A program made the position numbers and the translations under genes. From contig DAHVFH010000126.1 of assembly GCA_027317105.1 (NCBI GenBank), positions 1-31,586 of the forward strand: DNA of 31,586 nucleotides. Reading direction: 5' to 3'. Shown here in pieces: positions 8,367 through 16,471 of this stretch. The number at the start of each line of letters is the position of its first letter. Within the stretch, counting starts at the first letter, position 1. The stretch is from Cytophagales bacterium. Lineage in GTDB: Bacteria; Bacteroidota; Bacteroidia; Cytophagales; Cyclobacteriaceae. Below the pieces are notes generated by a model. That model saw only the letters and a list, made by a program, of their open reading frames with translations, was not told the DNA's origin and searched no databases.

Positions 8367-9118
8367 TATTGCTGGGCAGCGTAGTTATCCTCTTGCTTAT
8401 TGGAGGCATTGGTCTGTTCATATTATTGTATCAAAAGCGAATCCTTCAAGAAAAGCAAAAACGTGCCCTGCAAGAATTAAATCACCAGGAAGAAATGATC
8501 ACCTTGCAACTTGAAAGTCAAGAACAAGAGCGTAAACGAATTGGTGCCGACCTGCACGATTCGCTCGGTTCGCTTTTGTGGGGCGCTAAAGTGAACGCTT
8601 CTTTCATTCAGCGCTCAGTTGAAATGAACGAGCAAGTTTTTGCCTCCCATCAGGAATTGACTGAGATTCTAGATGAAAGCATAGAGGTGGTGAGAAGGAT
8701 CGCCTGGGAATTGACTCCAGAGGCATTTCAGGATTCGGGATTATCCGAATCGGTGGATCGGTTAAAAGATCGATTTGATGGCAAAATCTTAAAAATCACC
8801 CTTGAAGAAGATGGAGGCAGGCTGTGGAATGATGAACGTGCGTTGCAGGTTTTCCGGATCATTCAAGAACTGATTAACAACGCCATCAAACATTCTGGTG
8901 CATCTTTATTAGAAATTTCAATGAAATGGACAGACCAAAATTTGAAGGTGGCGGTGAAAGACAATGGGATCGGCTTTACCACCGGGCCAAAACAAAAAGG
9001 GGTAGGCCTTTGGAACGTCAACCAGCGTGTAAAAAGATTAAACGGAAAAATTAGCATAGGAATTCCTCCTATAAGAACCGGGGTAGAAATATACCTTGAC
9101 ATACCTTTGAACCTATGA
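8330..9118 (+). CDS. NarL/UhpB-type sensor histidine kinase (HisKA_3)
   Basis: 262 aa: one N-terminal transmembrane helix (about 11-33), a coiled linker (36-68), HisKA_3 with H76 in GADLHDSLGS, then HATPase with N184 in ELINNAIKHSG, DNGIGF at 211-216 and GVGLWN at 224-229. There is no periplasmic or PAS sensor domain, so it needs an external input, most likely the overlapping membrane protein upstream. Its stop overlaps the start of the response regulator (ATGA at 9115-9118), a classic translationally coupled two-component pair. Confidence 0.9.
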   Translation: MGQLQEQDIPLIILLGSVVILLLIGGIGLFILLYQKRILQEKQKRALQELNHQEEMITLQLESQEQERKRIGADLHDSLGSLLWGAKVNASFIQRSVEMNEQVFASHQELTEILDESIEVVRRIAWELTPEAFQDSGLSESVDRLKDRFDGKILKITLEEDGGRLWNDERALQVFRIIQELINNAIKHSGASLLEISMKWTDQNLKVAVKDNGIGFTTGPKQKGVGLWNVNQRVKRLNGKISIGIPPIRTGVEIYLDIPLNL

Positions 9119-9771
9119 TAAAGTCAAAACTAAAAGTCTATTTGGCAGAAGATCACCATGTAGTCCGTAAAGGAATGCAAAGGCTGCTCAACTCATTTGA
9201 TCAGATTGGCGTGGTAAAAGATGCCGCCAACGGGAAAGAACTAATCAAACTAATTGAAGAAGATAACCCCGATGCGGTAATACTTGATGTAGAGATGCCG
9301 ATTATGGGCGGAATTGAAGCCGCCAAAATAATTGCAGACCGTTATCCCTCAGTAAAGATGTTGATATTGACCATGCATAACGAAGCAGTATTTATCAATA
9401 AGCTCATGGACATTGGTGTGCATGGTTTTCTTAGCAAGTCGGCCCAGCCGCAAGAAGTCGAGAAAGCTTTGCTTTCCATTGTGGAAAGGGATTTTTACAA
9501 AAATGAAATTGTGAGCAGGGCTTTGATTAAAACAACTGGCCCTAAAACGGATGAAAAATACTGCAAGTTGACCAATCGCGAAATTGAAATAATGCTGCTA
9601 ATCTGCCAGGAGCTTACTCCCGGAGAAATTAGTGAGCGGCTTCAAATCAGCGAAAAAACATTTTTTAATCACCGGGCAAATATTTTAGAAAAGACCAAAG
9701 CAAGAAGCAATGTTGGACTCATTCGTTTTTCCCTACTAAATGGATATTTTAATTTGGAAGCAATTCCTTAA
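9115..9771 (+). CDS. NarL/FixJ-family response regulator (REC + LuxR HTH)
   Basis: 218 aa. The receiver domain (about 6-125) has acidic residues E12-D13, phospho-acceptor D58 in VILDVEMPIMGG, T86 and K108. The C-terminal helix-turn-helix (about 148-212) starts LTNREIEIMLLICQELTPGEIS, with recognition region SEKTFFNHRANILEK. It is the cognate partner of the overlapping kinase at 8330-9118. Targets are unknown; the palindrome at 6859-6877 in front of the same gene cluster is a possible binding site. It is followed by a 125-base gap with no clear terminator before the convergent recR. Confidence 0.93.
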   Translation: MIKSKLKVYLAEDHHVVRKGMQRLLNSFDQIGVVKDAANGKELIKLIEEDNPDAVILDVEMPIMGGIEAAKIIADRYPSVKMLILTMHNEAVFINKLMDIGVHGFLSKSAQPQEVEKALLSIVERDFYKNEIVSRALIKTTGPKTDEKYCKLTNREIEIMLLICQELTPGEISERLQISEKTFFNHRANILEKTKARSNVGLIRFSLLNGYFNLEAIP

Positions 9772-9896
9772 TTCAAACTGTAAAAGGAAAGGAGAATAGT
9801 TCCATTTGCAGGGTTGCATCCCCAATTAGAAAATATTCTTCTTTATTTGAATAATGTATGAGTAGGATTTTGTAGTCGATTGCAAATTGACCAAAC

Positions 9897-10505
9897 TCAA
9901 TCAAACATTGTCCTCCCGGTTATGCTCCGTCCAAGGGTAATTTCATCCGAGTACTCCAACTCACTGCCAACCGAAATACCGCGGGCAATAGCGGTAACTT
10001 TTATTGGTAAGTCTTTTAGTTTCCGGTTGATGTAAAAAGCAGTGGTGTCGCCTTCCATCGTGGGGCTGAGGGCAAGGATTAATTCTTTGATTTCCGTTTG
10101 CTGCTGCGAAAGGCGCGTAATCAGCGATTCAATTTTTAATTCGGAAGGGCCAATGCCATTCATGGGCGAAATCACTCCACCAAGTACATGGTAGGTGCCG
10201 GTGTATTGCCCTGTATTTTCAATGGCCATCACATCGTTGCAATCTTCAACAACACAAAGAATCGTCTTGTCGCGCCTATGACTACGGCAGATTCCGCATT
10301 CGTCATCGTCAGAAATATTGTAACAGGTTTTGCAAAATTTAATTTCGGTGCGCAGCCTATTCAGCGATTCCGTAAGTGAAAGGGTACGGTTTTCATTTTC
10401 TTTTACCAGATGGAGGACTAAACGCAAGGCTGTCTTTTTACCGATGCCTGGAAGTTTCGAAACTTCGTTCACGGCATCTTCAATCAGCTTGGAAGGATAT
10501 TCCAT
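9897..10505 (-). CDS. recR: Recombination mediator RecR
   Basis: 202 aa, typical length. In order: helix-hairpin-helix LPGIGKKTALR (18-28), a four-Cys zinc finger (C58, C61, C70, C73), Toprim domain beginning ILCVVED with conserved TGTYHVLGG and SPMNGIGP, and the C-terminal EITLGRSITGR. RecR acts with RecO/RecF to load RecA at gaps. Its ATG overlaps the clpS stop by one base (TAATG), so translation is probably coupled to clpS. Confidence 0.97.
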   Translation of the reverse strand: MEYPSKLIEDAVNEVSKLPGIGKKTALRLVLHLVKENENRTLSLTESLNRLRTEIKFCKTCYNISDDDECGICRSHRRDKTILCVVEDCNDVMAIENTGQYTGTYHVLGGVISPMNGIGPSELKIESLITRLSQQQTEIKELILALSPTMEGDTTAFYINRKLKDLPIKVTAIARGISVGSELEYSDEITLGRSITGRTMFD

Positions 10506-10786
10506 TAAATTATTTTGGCATCAATCCCCACTTCGCAGATGGCTTCGCGCAGGGGATCAAGTTCTTCAAACGAACCGTTACGGACTGTGCATTTGCCTTT
10601 ATGATGTATAAGCAAAGTACACTGCTCAGCTTGCTCTACAGTATGTTTACACACGCGTATAAGTGTTTCGATAACGTGCTCAAACGTATTAAAGTCATCA
10701 TTGAAAACAACCAAGTCTTTAACTTCGGTTACCTCAATGGCTTCCAGTAGGTCGGTTAGCTCTTGTTCTTGAACAGATGTTTTCAT
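10505..10786 (-). CDS. clpS: ClpS, adaptor of the ClpAP/ClpCP protease (N-end rule)
   Basis: 93 aa. The core VVFNDDFNTFEHVIETL and LLIHHKGKC are typical ClpS. N29, D30 and H61 have the same spacing as the E. coli residues that bind the N-terminal amine of substrates (N34, D35, H66). ClpS delivers proteins with Leu, Phe, Tyr or Trp N-termini to the Clp ATPase. It is the first gene of a tight unit with recR (TAATG overlap). The N-terminal tail (1-20) is acidic and probably flexible, as in other ClpS proteins. Confidence 0.93.
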   Translation of the reverse strand: MKTSVQEQELTDLLEAIEVTEVKDLVVFNDDFNTFEHVIETLIRVCKHTVEQAEQCTLLIHHKGKCTVRNGSFEELDPLREAICEVGIDAKII

Positions 10787-10805
10787 TTCTTTTGGAAATT
10801 GATTG

Positions 10806-10813
10806 CAAAATTA
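10806..10813 (-). promoter_or_regulatory. Candidate -7 box (TAATTTTG) for clpS-recR
   Basis: On minus the octamer fits TAnnTTTG and would place the start site about 14 bases upstream of the clpS ATG. I see no good -33 TTTG at the expected distance, so the call rests on one element. Confidence 0.35.
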
Positions 10814-10860
10814 AAGAAAAATAACAAGTTGTAAAGAATTTCAAAAAAACTGTATTGTAC

Positions 10861-11039
10861 AGGAGCAATTCAAAATGTCGGGACCTAAGCCTTTTGCATT
10901 TCGCTATGCCCTCTGTGGTGAAAAATTCAAAACCACGAAGAACACAGTGATCACAGAGAAGGTCACAGAGGTGTAACCAAAATAGCGACTATGGCCAGCA
11001 CTTGTTGTGATTGACAGTTTAGAAATTTGAATTGCGCCT
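10861..11039. repeat. 179-bp intergenic element with 14-bp inverted-repeat ends and CACAGAG motifs
   Basis: The ends are AGGAGCAATTCAAA (10861-10874) and the reverse complement of AGGCGCAATTCAAA (11026-11039), 13 of 14 matching. Inside, CCTCTGTG (10910-10917) is inverted relative to CACAGAGG (10964-10971), and CACAGTG/CACAGAG/CACAGAG recur between 10943 and 10970. It contains no open reading frame of note. It fills most of the 326-bp gap between divergent clpS and the symporter. No clear target duplication was found. Confidence 0.55.
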
Positions 11040-11112
11040 ATTGAAAATCAATGGGATTGGATTCTTAAATTAATTTTCCAATTTGTAATCTTACAATCTT
11101 GAATTAATTGCC

Positions 11113-12561
11113 ATGACCCCACTCTTTGTTAGCTCTGTTATCCTCATTTATTTCGCTGCCCTAATCACCATTTCGTATTTCACGTCCAGAGGCGCTGATT
11201 CCAACACTTTTTTTACGGCCGATCGCCAATCGCCTTGGTACCTGGTTGCCTTTGGCATGATCGGTTCAACGCTTTCAGGGGTAACCTTTATTTCGGTGCC
11301 GGGCAATGTGGGCAAGGTAGGGTTCGCCTATTTTCAAGTTGTACTCGGCTATCTGGTTGGATATTGGGTGATTATCGGGGTACTTATGCCAATTTATTAC
11401 AAACTAAAAGTTATTTCCATTTATACTTACCTGGAGCAGCGGTTTGACATTTGGTCGTATCGCACCGGTGCATTCATTTTTTTGGTTGGCCGTTCGATCG
11501 GTTCTTCGCTTCGACTTTTTTTGGCAGCCACCGTGTTGCAACTCTTTTTGTTTGATGCATGGGGTGTTCCTTTCTATGCTACGGTTGCTGCCACAATTGC
11601 ATTGATTTGGATTTACACTTTTAAGGGAGGGATAAAAACCGTGATTTGGACGGATACCTTTCAGACTATTTTTTTAGTTGGGGCAGTAGTTATCACCGTT
11701 TGGCATATAGCCGATACACTTGGGTATTCCTTTACCGACATGGTGGCTGTGATTCAAGCAAAAGGTTACGCCAAGATTTTTGTCTTCGATTCGCCTGATT
11801 CGGCCTTGTTTTTTCCAAAACAATTTTTTGGAGGCCTGTTCATCACCATTGCCATGACAGGTCTTGACCAAGAGATCATGCAGAAGAACTTGACCTGTAA
11901 GACCCTTGCGGATGCGCAAAAAAATATGTTCTGGTTCAGCATCGTGTTGGTGGTTGTTAATTTGCTTTTTCTCACACTGGGGGCATTGCTATTTATTTAT
12001 TGCGAACAGAAAGGAATAGCGATTCCTCAATACACGGATGAACTTTTTCCACGTCTTGCTTTTAACGAGCTTGGGCCGCTCGTGGGCCTTCTGTTTTTGT
12101 TAGGGATCACCGCTTCTTCCTACGCCAGTTCGGATTCCGCTCTGGCAGGATTGACCACTTCATTCTGTATCGACTTCTTGAATTTTAAGGACAAGGATGA
12201 GAAAACGAAGCAGCGGCAGAAATTCATTGTTCACCTGAGTTTTTCTGTTTTGTTTTTGATCATCATTCTTGTTTTTAAAGAGGTAAATGAAAGATCCGTA
12301 ATCGATGCGGTACTCAACGTAGCGGGATATACGTATGGGCCATTGCTCGGCTTATTTACCTTCGGGATTTTTATGAAGCGAAAACTAGGAGGAGTATGGG
12401 TGCCCGTTGTTTGTCTAATTTCACCACTGCTTTCTTATTGGATAAGCGCCAATTCCCAAACCTGGTTTTCGGGGTATAAAATCAGCATTGAGATATTGAT
12501 CATTAATGGATTGATAACATTTTTAGGGCTTTGGCTAATTTCGAAGAAAGGGGATGAATAA
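11113..12561 (+). CDS. Sodium:solute symporter (SSS family)
   Basis: 482 aa, inner membrane, about 12-13 helices. The family signature GGIKTVIWTDTFQ is at 172-184, the unwound first helix region GSTLSGVTFISVPG is at 51-64, and a Ser-rich stretch (ASSYASSDSALAGLTTSF) in the later helices resembles the Na2 sodium site. SSS proteins import sugars, amino acids, carboxylates or sialic acid with Na+. Substrate cannot be told from sequence alone. It is a single-gene unit, since the upstream neighbour is divergent and the downstream neighbour convergent. The start ATG is preceded by an AT-rich region without a clear promoter match. Confidence 0.9.
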   Translation: MTPLFVSSVILIYFAALITISYFTSRGADSNTFFTADRQSPWYLVAFGMIGSTLSGVTFISVPGNVGKVGFAYFQVVLGYLVGYWVIIGVLMPIYYKLKVISIYTYLEQRFDIWSYRTGAFIFLVGRSIGSSLRLFLAATVLQLFLFDAWGVPFYATVAATIALIWIYTFKGGIKTVIWTDTFQTIFLVGAVVITVWHIADTLGYSFTDMVAVIQAKGYAKIFVFDSPDSALFFPKQFFGGLFITIAMTGLDQEIMQKNLTCKTLADAQKNMFWFSIVLVVVNLLFLTLGALLFIYCEQKGIAIPQYTDELFPRLAFNELGPLVGLLFLLGITASSYASSDSALAGLTTSFCIDFLNFKDKDEKTKQRQKFIVHLSFSVLFLIIILVFKEVNERSVIDAVLNVAGYTYGPLLGLFTFGIFMKRKLGGVWVPVVCLISPLLSYWISANSQTWFSGYKISIEILIINGLITFLGLWLISKKGDE

Positions 12562-12588
12562 AGAAGGGCCGCTCACGCGACCCTCTTT
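12560..12588 (+). terminator. Candidate hairpin between convergent genes
   Basis: AAAGAAGGG...CCCTCTTT with an inner CGC/GCG stem forms a hairpin directly at the symporter stop codon. The T-run is short (TTT), so efficiency is uncertain. The near symmetry could serve the convergent small-protein genes as well. Confidence 0.5.
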
Positions 12589-12612
12589 GATCAAAACCAA
12601 CCAACTAAAACG

Positions 12613-12921
12613 TTATAAGCTGTCGTATTTAAATTCCAGCGTCTTATTTTCTTTTACCACTTTAACTGTATAAAGTCCGGCAGGCATCTTATCAAAATAG
12701 ATCATTGTATGGGTATGCGAAAGTGAATCGGTCTCTATAATATTTTGGTGTTCGTCACAAATTTTAACCTTTCCCCCTAAGTAGCTTTTGCTTACTTTGA
12801 AATACACTATGTGATGCTTATCTGAAAGTATGGTTATTTCTTTATTCTGAGGTTTTGGTTTAGCCTCAAGGGGATAACTTAAATTGAGGGAAAAGAATAA
12901 AATTGTGATTAGGGTTTTCAT
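12613..12921 (-). CDS. Small secreted beta-rich protein, paralogue of its upstream neighbour
   Basis: 102 aa from the ATG at 12921, where MKTLITILFFSLNLSYPLEA is a good signal peptide. A longer reading to 12969 would overlap the upstream gene and bury the signal. The mature part is about 80 aa of predicted beta-strands. It aligns by eye with the product of 12932-13246 through I.I.S......FKV.KS..G.KV and a C-terminal M.AGLYTVKV...... EFKY. The (P/K)AG(V/L)Y pattern resembles T9SS C-terminal sorting domains and DUF3244-like Ig folds, but the protein is only that domain. Function unknown. It starts 10 bases after the paralogue stops. Confidence 0.6.
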   Translation of the reverse strand: MKTLITILFFSLNLSYPLEAKPKPQNKEITILSDKHHIVYFKVSKSYLGGKVKICDEHQNIIETDSLSHTHTMIYFDKMPAGLYTVKVVKENKTLEFKYDSL

Positions 12922-12931
12922 AACACAATTA

Positions 12932-13246
12932 TTAATTTTTTGAGTATTGAAATTCTTCTTGCAGCCCATTTTTTGTAATCGTTATTTTATAAACACCGGC
13001 TTTCATGTCACAGAAGTTGATGACCATTTTCCGCATTAAAAGCCGTTGTCTACTCACGCATTCTCCTTTTGCAGTAAGAACTTCCACTTTTGCACCTTGC
13101 CAACTTTTTTTCACTTTAAAAACAAACAGGTTTTTTTGCCTTGAAGAAACAATATGAATGGAATTATTTGCGGAGCTAGTTCCAAAGACGGCTACAGAGG
13201 CAGTAAAAAGACTTAGACTGAAGGCGATGGCAATTGAAATTTTCAT
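12932..13246 (-). CDS. Small secreted beta-rich protein, tandem paralogue
   Basis: 104 aa with signal peptide MKISIAIAFSLSLFTASVAVFG, followed by one beta-rich domain (SIHIVSS...FVFKVKKSWQGAKVEV...MKAGVYKITITKNGLQEEFQY). It is the upstream member of a tandem duplicated pair on minus. The two share the central FKV.KS..G.KV and the terminal AG.Y strand but have diverged elsewhere, so the duplication is old. A role as a periplasmic or surface accessory protein is a guess; no catalytic motif is visible. Confidence 0.6.
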   Translation of the reverse strand: MKISIAIAFSLSLFTASVAVFGTSSANNSIHIVSSRQKNLFVFKVKKSWQGAKVEVLTAKGECVSRQRLLMRKMVINFCDMKAGVYKITITKNGLQEEFQYSKN

Positions 13247-13364
13247 CTTATTTAGTTTGTATGCCGACTATAAGACGAAAGCCATGCCAACAGGAATATC
13301 AACGAATTTAATGAAATTTCGAGGGTCTATTTTAATCTACTGTCTCTAATTGGGAATTAGATTC

Positions 13365-13709
13365 TCACAACAGCTCTTTGGCTGGATTCCAAAACCGATT
13401 TTCAAAGTCCCTAACTTTGTCTTTCTCAATTTTCACTCCTTCTTTTTCTAATGCCCGTTGCATGGCATTGGGTGACTTAAAATGATGTTTTCCAGTAAGC
13501 AAACCCTTGCTATTCACAACTCTGTGTGCCGGAATATCTTTTTCTGTATGGGCTGCGTTCATGGCCCACCCCACCATGCGGGCGCTCATGCCTGTTCCCA
13601 GGTAGCGCGCGACTGCCCCATAACTTGTTACACGGCCTTTAGGTACAAGCCGAACAATATCATATACATCCTGAAAAAAATTGCGCGTTTTCTCTGATGA
13701 AGCTTTCAA
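13365..13709 (-). CDS. Alkyltransferase-like (ATL) DNA-binding protein of the MGMT family, catalytic Cys replaced by Ala
   Basis: 114 aa, corresponding to the C-terminal DNA-binding domain of O6-alkylguanine-DNA alkyltransferase. The MGMT fold landmarks are present: VPKGRVTSYGAVARYLG (with Y30), SARMVGWAMNAAH, and the active-site strand, which reads IPAHRVVNSKG. The nucleophilic Cys of the usual PCHRV is Ala61. Known ATL proteins (S. pombe Atl1, E. coli YbaZ with Trp, a Thermus homologue with Ala) bind O6-alkylguanine and recruit nucleotide excision repair instead of repairing directly. The same role is likely here. Single gene on minus, 79 bases from the divergent secreted-protein gene. Confidence 0.88.
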   Translation of the reverse strand: MKASSEKTRNFFQDVYDIVRLVPKGRVTSYGAVARYLGTGMSARMVGWAMNAAHTEKDIPAHRVVNSKGLLTGKHHFKSPNAMQRALEKEGVKIEKDKVRDFENRFWNPAKELL

Positions 13710-13735
13710 TGTATGTTCCGGTTATAGAAAATAGG

Positions 13736-13765
13736 TTTTAAAAAACTGTCAAAGCATTACCTTTG
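13736..13765 (+). promoter_or_regulatory. Bacteroidota-type promoter for the secreted Ig-like protein
   Basis: TACCTTTG at 13758-13765 is a perfect TAnnTTTG box, and TTTT at 13736-13739 lies about 18-19 bases upstream as a weak -33. The predicted start site is around 13771, giving a leader of about 17 bases before the ATG at 13788. Confidence 0.6.
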
Positions 13766-13787
13766 CACCTCAAATTTAAAAGAAGAA

Positions 13788-15311
13788 ATGGTTTTTCGTT
13801 TTCTGATCCTTATCGTCCTTCTTCCTGGCTTATCATCCGCACAACAATTGATTTTTCCTGAGACGGAGAACTGGAGCCAGATCAGGGAAGGCCAAACGCT
13901 TTCCTTTCAGGTTAAAACAAGTGACCCCATCCTTCCAAAATATACACTGGATGGAATCAATGGATACAAAATCGTCTTCGATTCGCTTGGAAATTTTTCC
14001 TGGACACCCTCTTTTGATTTAGCGGATCGCCTTGAGATGCAGAAGGAAATCGGCTTGATTTTTCAAGCAGAATGGAAAGACGGACGTAAAGTACGTATGC
14101 CCATTAATTTTCTTATCCTTCACCAAAACCGCCCTCCCGAAGTAACGGAACTTCCTGTTTTTTATGTAAAGCAGGGCGCCCCTAATCGGTATCAAATATC
14201 GTCCGATTATGTGCACGATCCGGATGGAGACCCATTGGTCTTCAAAATATCGCCAACGCAAATACTCGAGGGCATGAACTTTTCCTCTTCCGGACTATTG
14301 ATTTGGACACCTTCGCGAAATCAATTTAATAGTTTAAGGGCTAATCCTTTGATCGTTGAATTTACGGCACAAGATCAACCCGAAAAAGCAGAGGTTACGG
14401 GTAAAATAAAAGTAGCCCAAACCCAACTTGACTTACCTCCTGAAATGTTGCTGGTACCAAGCGACACAGGTATTACGATAAAAGAAAACGAAAGGATCAA
14501 TTTCAAAATATATGTCTCTGATCCAAATGGTGACGATGACGTGACCAACGTTGATTTTCTGTCTTCTGATGAGCGTGTACCAAAAGGAAGCTTAAAAGAA
14601 AACACCAATGTGCAGTATGAATTCACCTGGACACCAGGGTATCAATTTACGGATGATGGTGAAAAGATCAGGATTATAGAAATAATTTTCTTTGCTGTTG
14701 ATAAATCCAATAACCGGGTGCAGCGCAGAGTAAAAGTAAAAGTGGAAGACACAGAGAACCTAGAAGAAAAGGATAAATTTCTCTATCAGAAGTACAAGGC
14801 TACATTGGTACAAGCAAAATCAATGATTGACTTGCTGGAACAAAACCACAAGGTTTGGGAAAAATTATATCGACAGGCTAAGAAGGGTAAGAAAAACCGT
14901 GCTATGCTCAATGCGTCTTTAGGTGCTGCCACTGGCGTTTCACCGGTTGCCTTACCGACCAACGAGTCTAAAGTGGTGTCCGCAATTGGAGGGACGACAG
15001 TGCTTACTTTAGGAACCCTTGAAGCCACTGAAGTAATTGGTAAATCAAAGAATGATATTTTGGACCGACTCAATACAGGTACCGAAATACGCAATCAATT
15101 ACAATTAGCCGGAGATGATTTTGCCAGAAAATATGCGCTGAAATCTTATCGCAGGACTCCCGAATTTGATAAGGACAGGGATAAGTTTTTACCCATTGTC
15201 AATAATCAGAAATTGCCCACACTGGAACTGGATGCGTCAAGGCCGTTGATTAGAACCTACACCGCAAAGGAATTGAAGAAGACGTTTGCGGATTTTAGCG
15301 AAGAATATTAA
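13788..15311 (+). CDS. Secreted protein with three Ig/cadherin-like repeats and a helical C-terminal region
   Basis: 507 aa. Signal peptide 1-18 (cleavage SSA-QQ). Three repeats of about 95-105 aa each carry a WTP motif (SWTP 71-74, IWTP 172-175, TWTP 280-283). The second and third also have calcium-site-like acidic loops (HDPDGDPL near 143-150, SDPNGDDD near 244-251), as in cadherin-like/putative-Ig domains. Residues 324-365 look like a charged coiled coil. Residues 372-418 are a small-residue-rich, weakly hydrophobic stretch (GAATGVSPVALP, AIGGTTVLTLGT). The C-terminus is basic and mixed. I do not recognise the whole protein. The architecture suggests a periplasmic or cell-surface structural or gliding-related factor, which is only a guess. 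It is transcribed alone. Confidence 0.7.
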   Translation: MVFRFLILIVLLPGLSSAQQLIFPETENWSQIREGQTLSFQVKTSDPILPKYTLDGINGYKIVFDSLGNFSWTPSFDLADRLEMQKEIGLIFQAEWKDGRKVRMPINFLILHQNRPPEVTELPVFYVKQGAPNRYQISSDYVHDPDGDPLVFKISPTQILEGMNFSSSGLLIWTPSRNQFNSLRANPLIVEFTAQDQPEKAEVTGKIKVAQTQLDLPPEMLLVPSDTGITIKENERINFKIYVSDPNGDDDVTNVDFLSSDERVPKGSLKENTNVQYEFTWTPGYQFTDDGEKIRIIEIIFFAVDKSNNRVQRRVKVKVEDTENLEEKDKFLYQKYKATLVQAKSMIDLLEQNHKVWEKLYRQAKKGKKNRAMLNASLGAATGVSPVALPTNESKVVSAIGGTTVLTLGTLEATEVIGKSKNDILDRLNTGTEIRNQLQLAGDDFARKYALKSYRRTPEFDKDRDKFLPIVNNQKLPTLELDASRPLIRTYTAKELKKTFADFSEEY

Positions 15312-15330
15312 CCGGATTCCGAAGGCCAAT

Positions 15331-16437
15331 TTATGCTTCCCACCAATTTTTATTTGGATAGGAAGAATTTAGAACGAATGGCTCTCCGATCATTGGAGTC
15401 GTGATTAGCTGATTTTGTTCCGCAGCGGCCTTGGTCACCCGTTTGATGGAGTCATCCCAATTGTGAAAGGCCAGGTCAAATTTAGCCCAATGAACGGGCA
15501 TTAAAACTTTTGCCTGAACATCCTTGGCAGCTTGAACGGTTTCCTCAGGGAGCATGTGTATGTATGGCCAATTTTTTCCATACTGGCCGCATTCTAATAA
15601 GGCGATATCAAAGGGGCCAAACTTGTTGCCTATGTCTTTAAAATGGTTTTCATAACCGGAATCACCACCTAGAAAAAGCCGACAGCCATGAAGTTTCAAC
15701 ACAAACGAACTCCAAAGCGAAGTGCCCCGCTTAAATGTGCGTCCGGAAAAATGCCGTGCAGGTGTGGCCGTCAATTCTACTTCGGGCAGGATTGACTTTG
15801 TTTCCCACCAATCAAATTCCGTGATTTTTTCTGAAGCAACTCCCCAGTGTGCTAAGTGTGCGCCTACTCCTAGGGAGGTGCAGAAATAATCCGCTGAGTG
15901 GGCAAGTTGCCGAATGGATTCGTAATGTAAATGATCATAATGATCGTGCGTTAGCAAAACCAGGTTGATGTGAGGGAAATCAGTTAAAGCGTAAATGTCG
16001 GTCCCTCCAAAGGGCCTTCCGAAAAATGAAATGGGGGAGGCGTTACCTTGTAGTACTGGATCAACGAGGATAGTGATCCCTCTTGATTTAATTAAATAAG
16101 AGGAGTGTCCAAACCACACAATCACGGGTGATTCGCCCTTAAGATTATTTAAATCCGTTTTAATGGCAGGCAGTGATTTTGGAGGTCTTACGGAAGGGGA
16201 TTTGTTGAAAGAATCCCACATCATCTTCGTGTAGGAAGCCCCCTTTAAAAGCATTTCAGTAGGCGTGAGGTTTTGAAAGGCCCCGTCTCGGAAGTTGGGT
16301 GATTTCAGAATGCGCGATCTGCTTTCGCCCGAAGGCAATTTGCCAAATTGCTTTTGTTGCATAAATAAATAAACCGCCACAACGAGGGCGAAAAGAAAAA
16401 TCAGAAATGGTAGAATCATTTGGATTGCAATTGACAA
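15331..16437 (-). CDS. NAPE-PLD/UlaG-like MBL-fold metallo-hydrolase, membrane-anchored
   Basis: 368 aa. An N-terminal hydrophobic helix (about 6-26) should anchor it in the inner membrane. The metallo-beta-lactamase fold follows: WFGHSSYLI (108-116), metal motif H164-x-H166-x-D168-H169 in THDHYDH, then H229 (ATPARHFSGR), D259 (LGGDSGY) and H316 (MPVHWAKF). These are the ligands of a two-zinc site. The RHFSGR and GDSGY motifs are those of N-acylphosphatidylethanolamine phospholipase D relatives. A phospholipid-like substrate is therefore possible but not shown. It is the last of three minus genes with the nucleotidyltransferase and the phosphorylase homologue (gaps 34 and 13 bases). Confidence 0.82.
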   Translation of the reverse strand: MSIAIQMILPFLIFLFALVVAVYLFMQQKQFGKLPSGESRSRILKSPNFRDGAFQNLTPTEMLLKGASYTKMMWDSFNKSPSVRPPKSLPAIKTDLNNLKGESPVIVWFGHSSYLIKSRGITILVDPVLQGNASPISFFGRPFGGTDIYALTDFPHINLVLLTHDHYDHLHYESIRQLAHSADYFCTSLGVGAHLAHWGVASEKITEFDWWETKSILPEVELTATPARHFSGRTFKRGTSLWSSFVLKLHGCRLFLGGDSGYENHFKDIGNKFGPFDIALLECGQYGKNWPYIHMLPEETVQAAKDVQAKVLMPVHWAKFDLAFHNWDDSIKRVTKAAAEQNQLITTPMIGEPFVLNSSYPNKNWWEA

Positions 16438-16471
16438 TATGAAGTATAGTCGATGAGCGGCAAATTATATT

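Noticed and set aside
10330..10750. Plus-strand frames across recR and clpS
   Set aside because: Both recR and clpS are unambiguous on minus; these are shadows.
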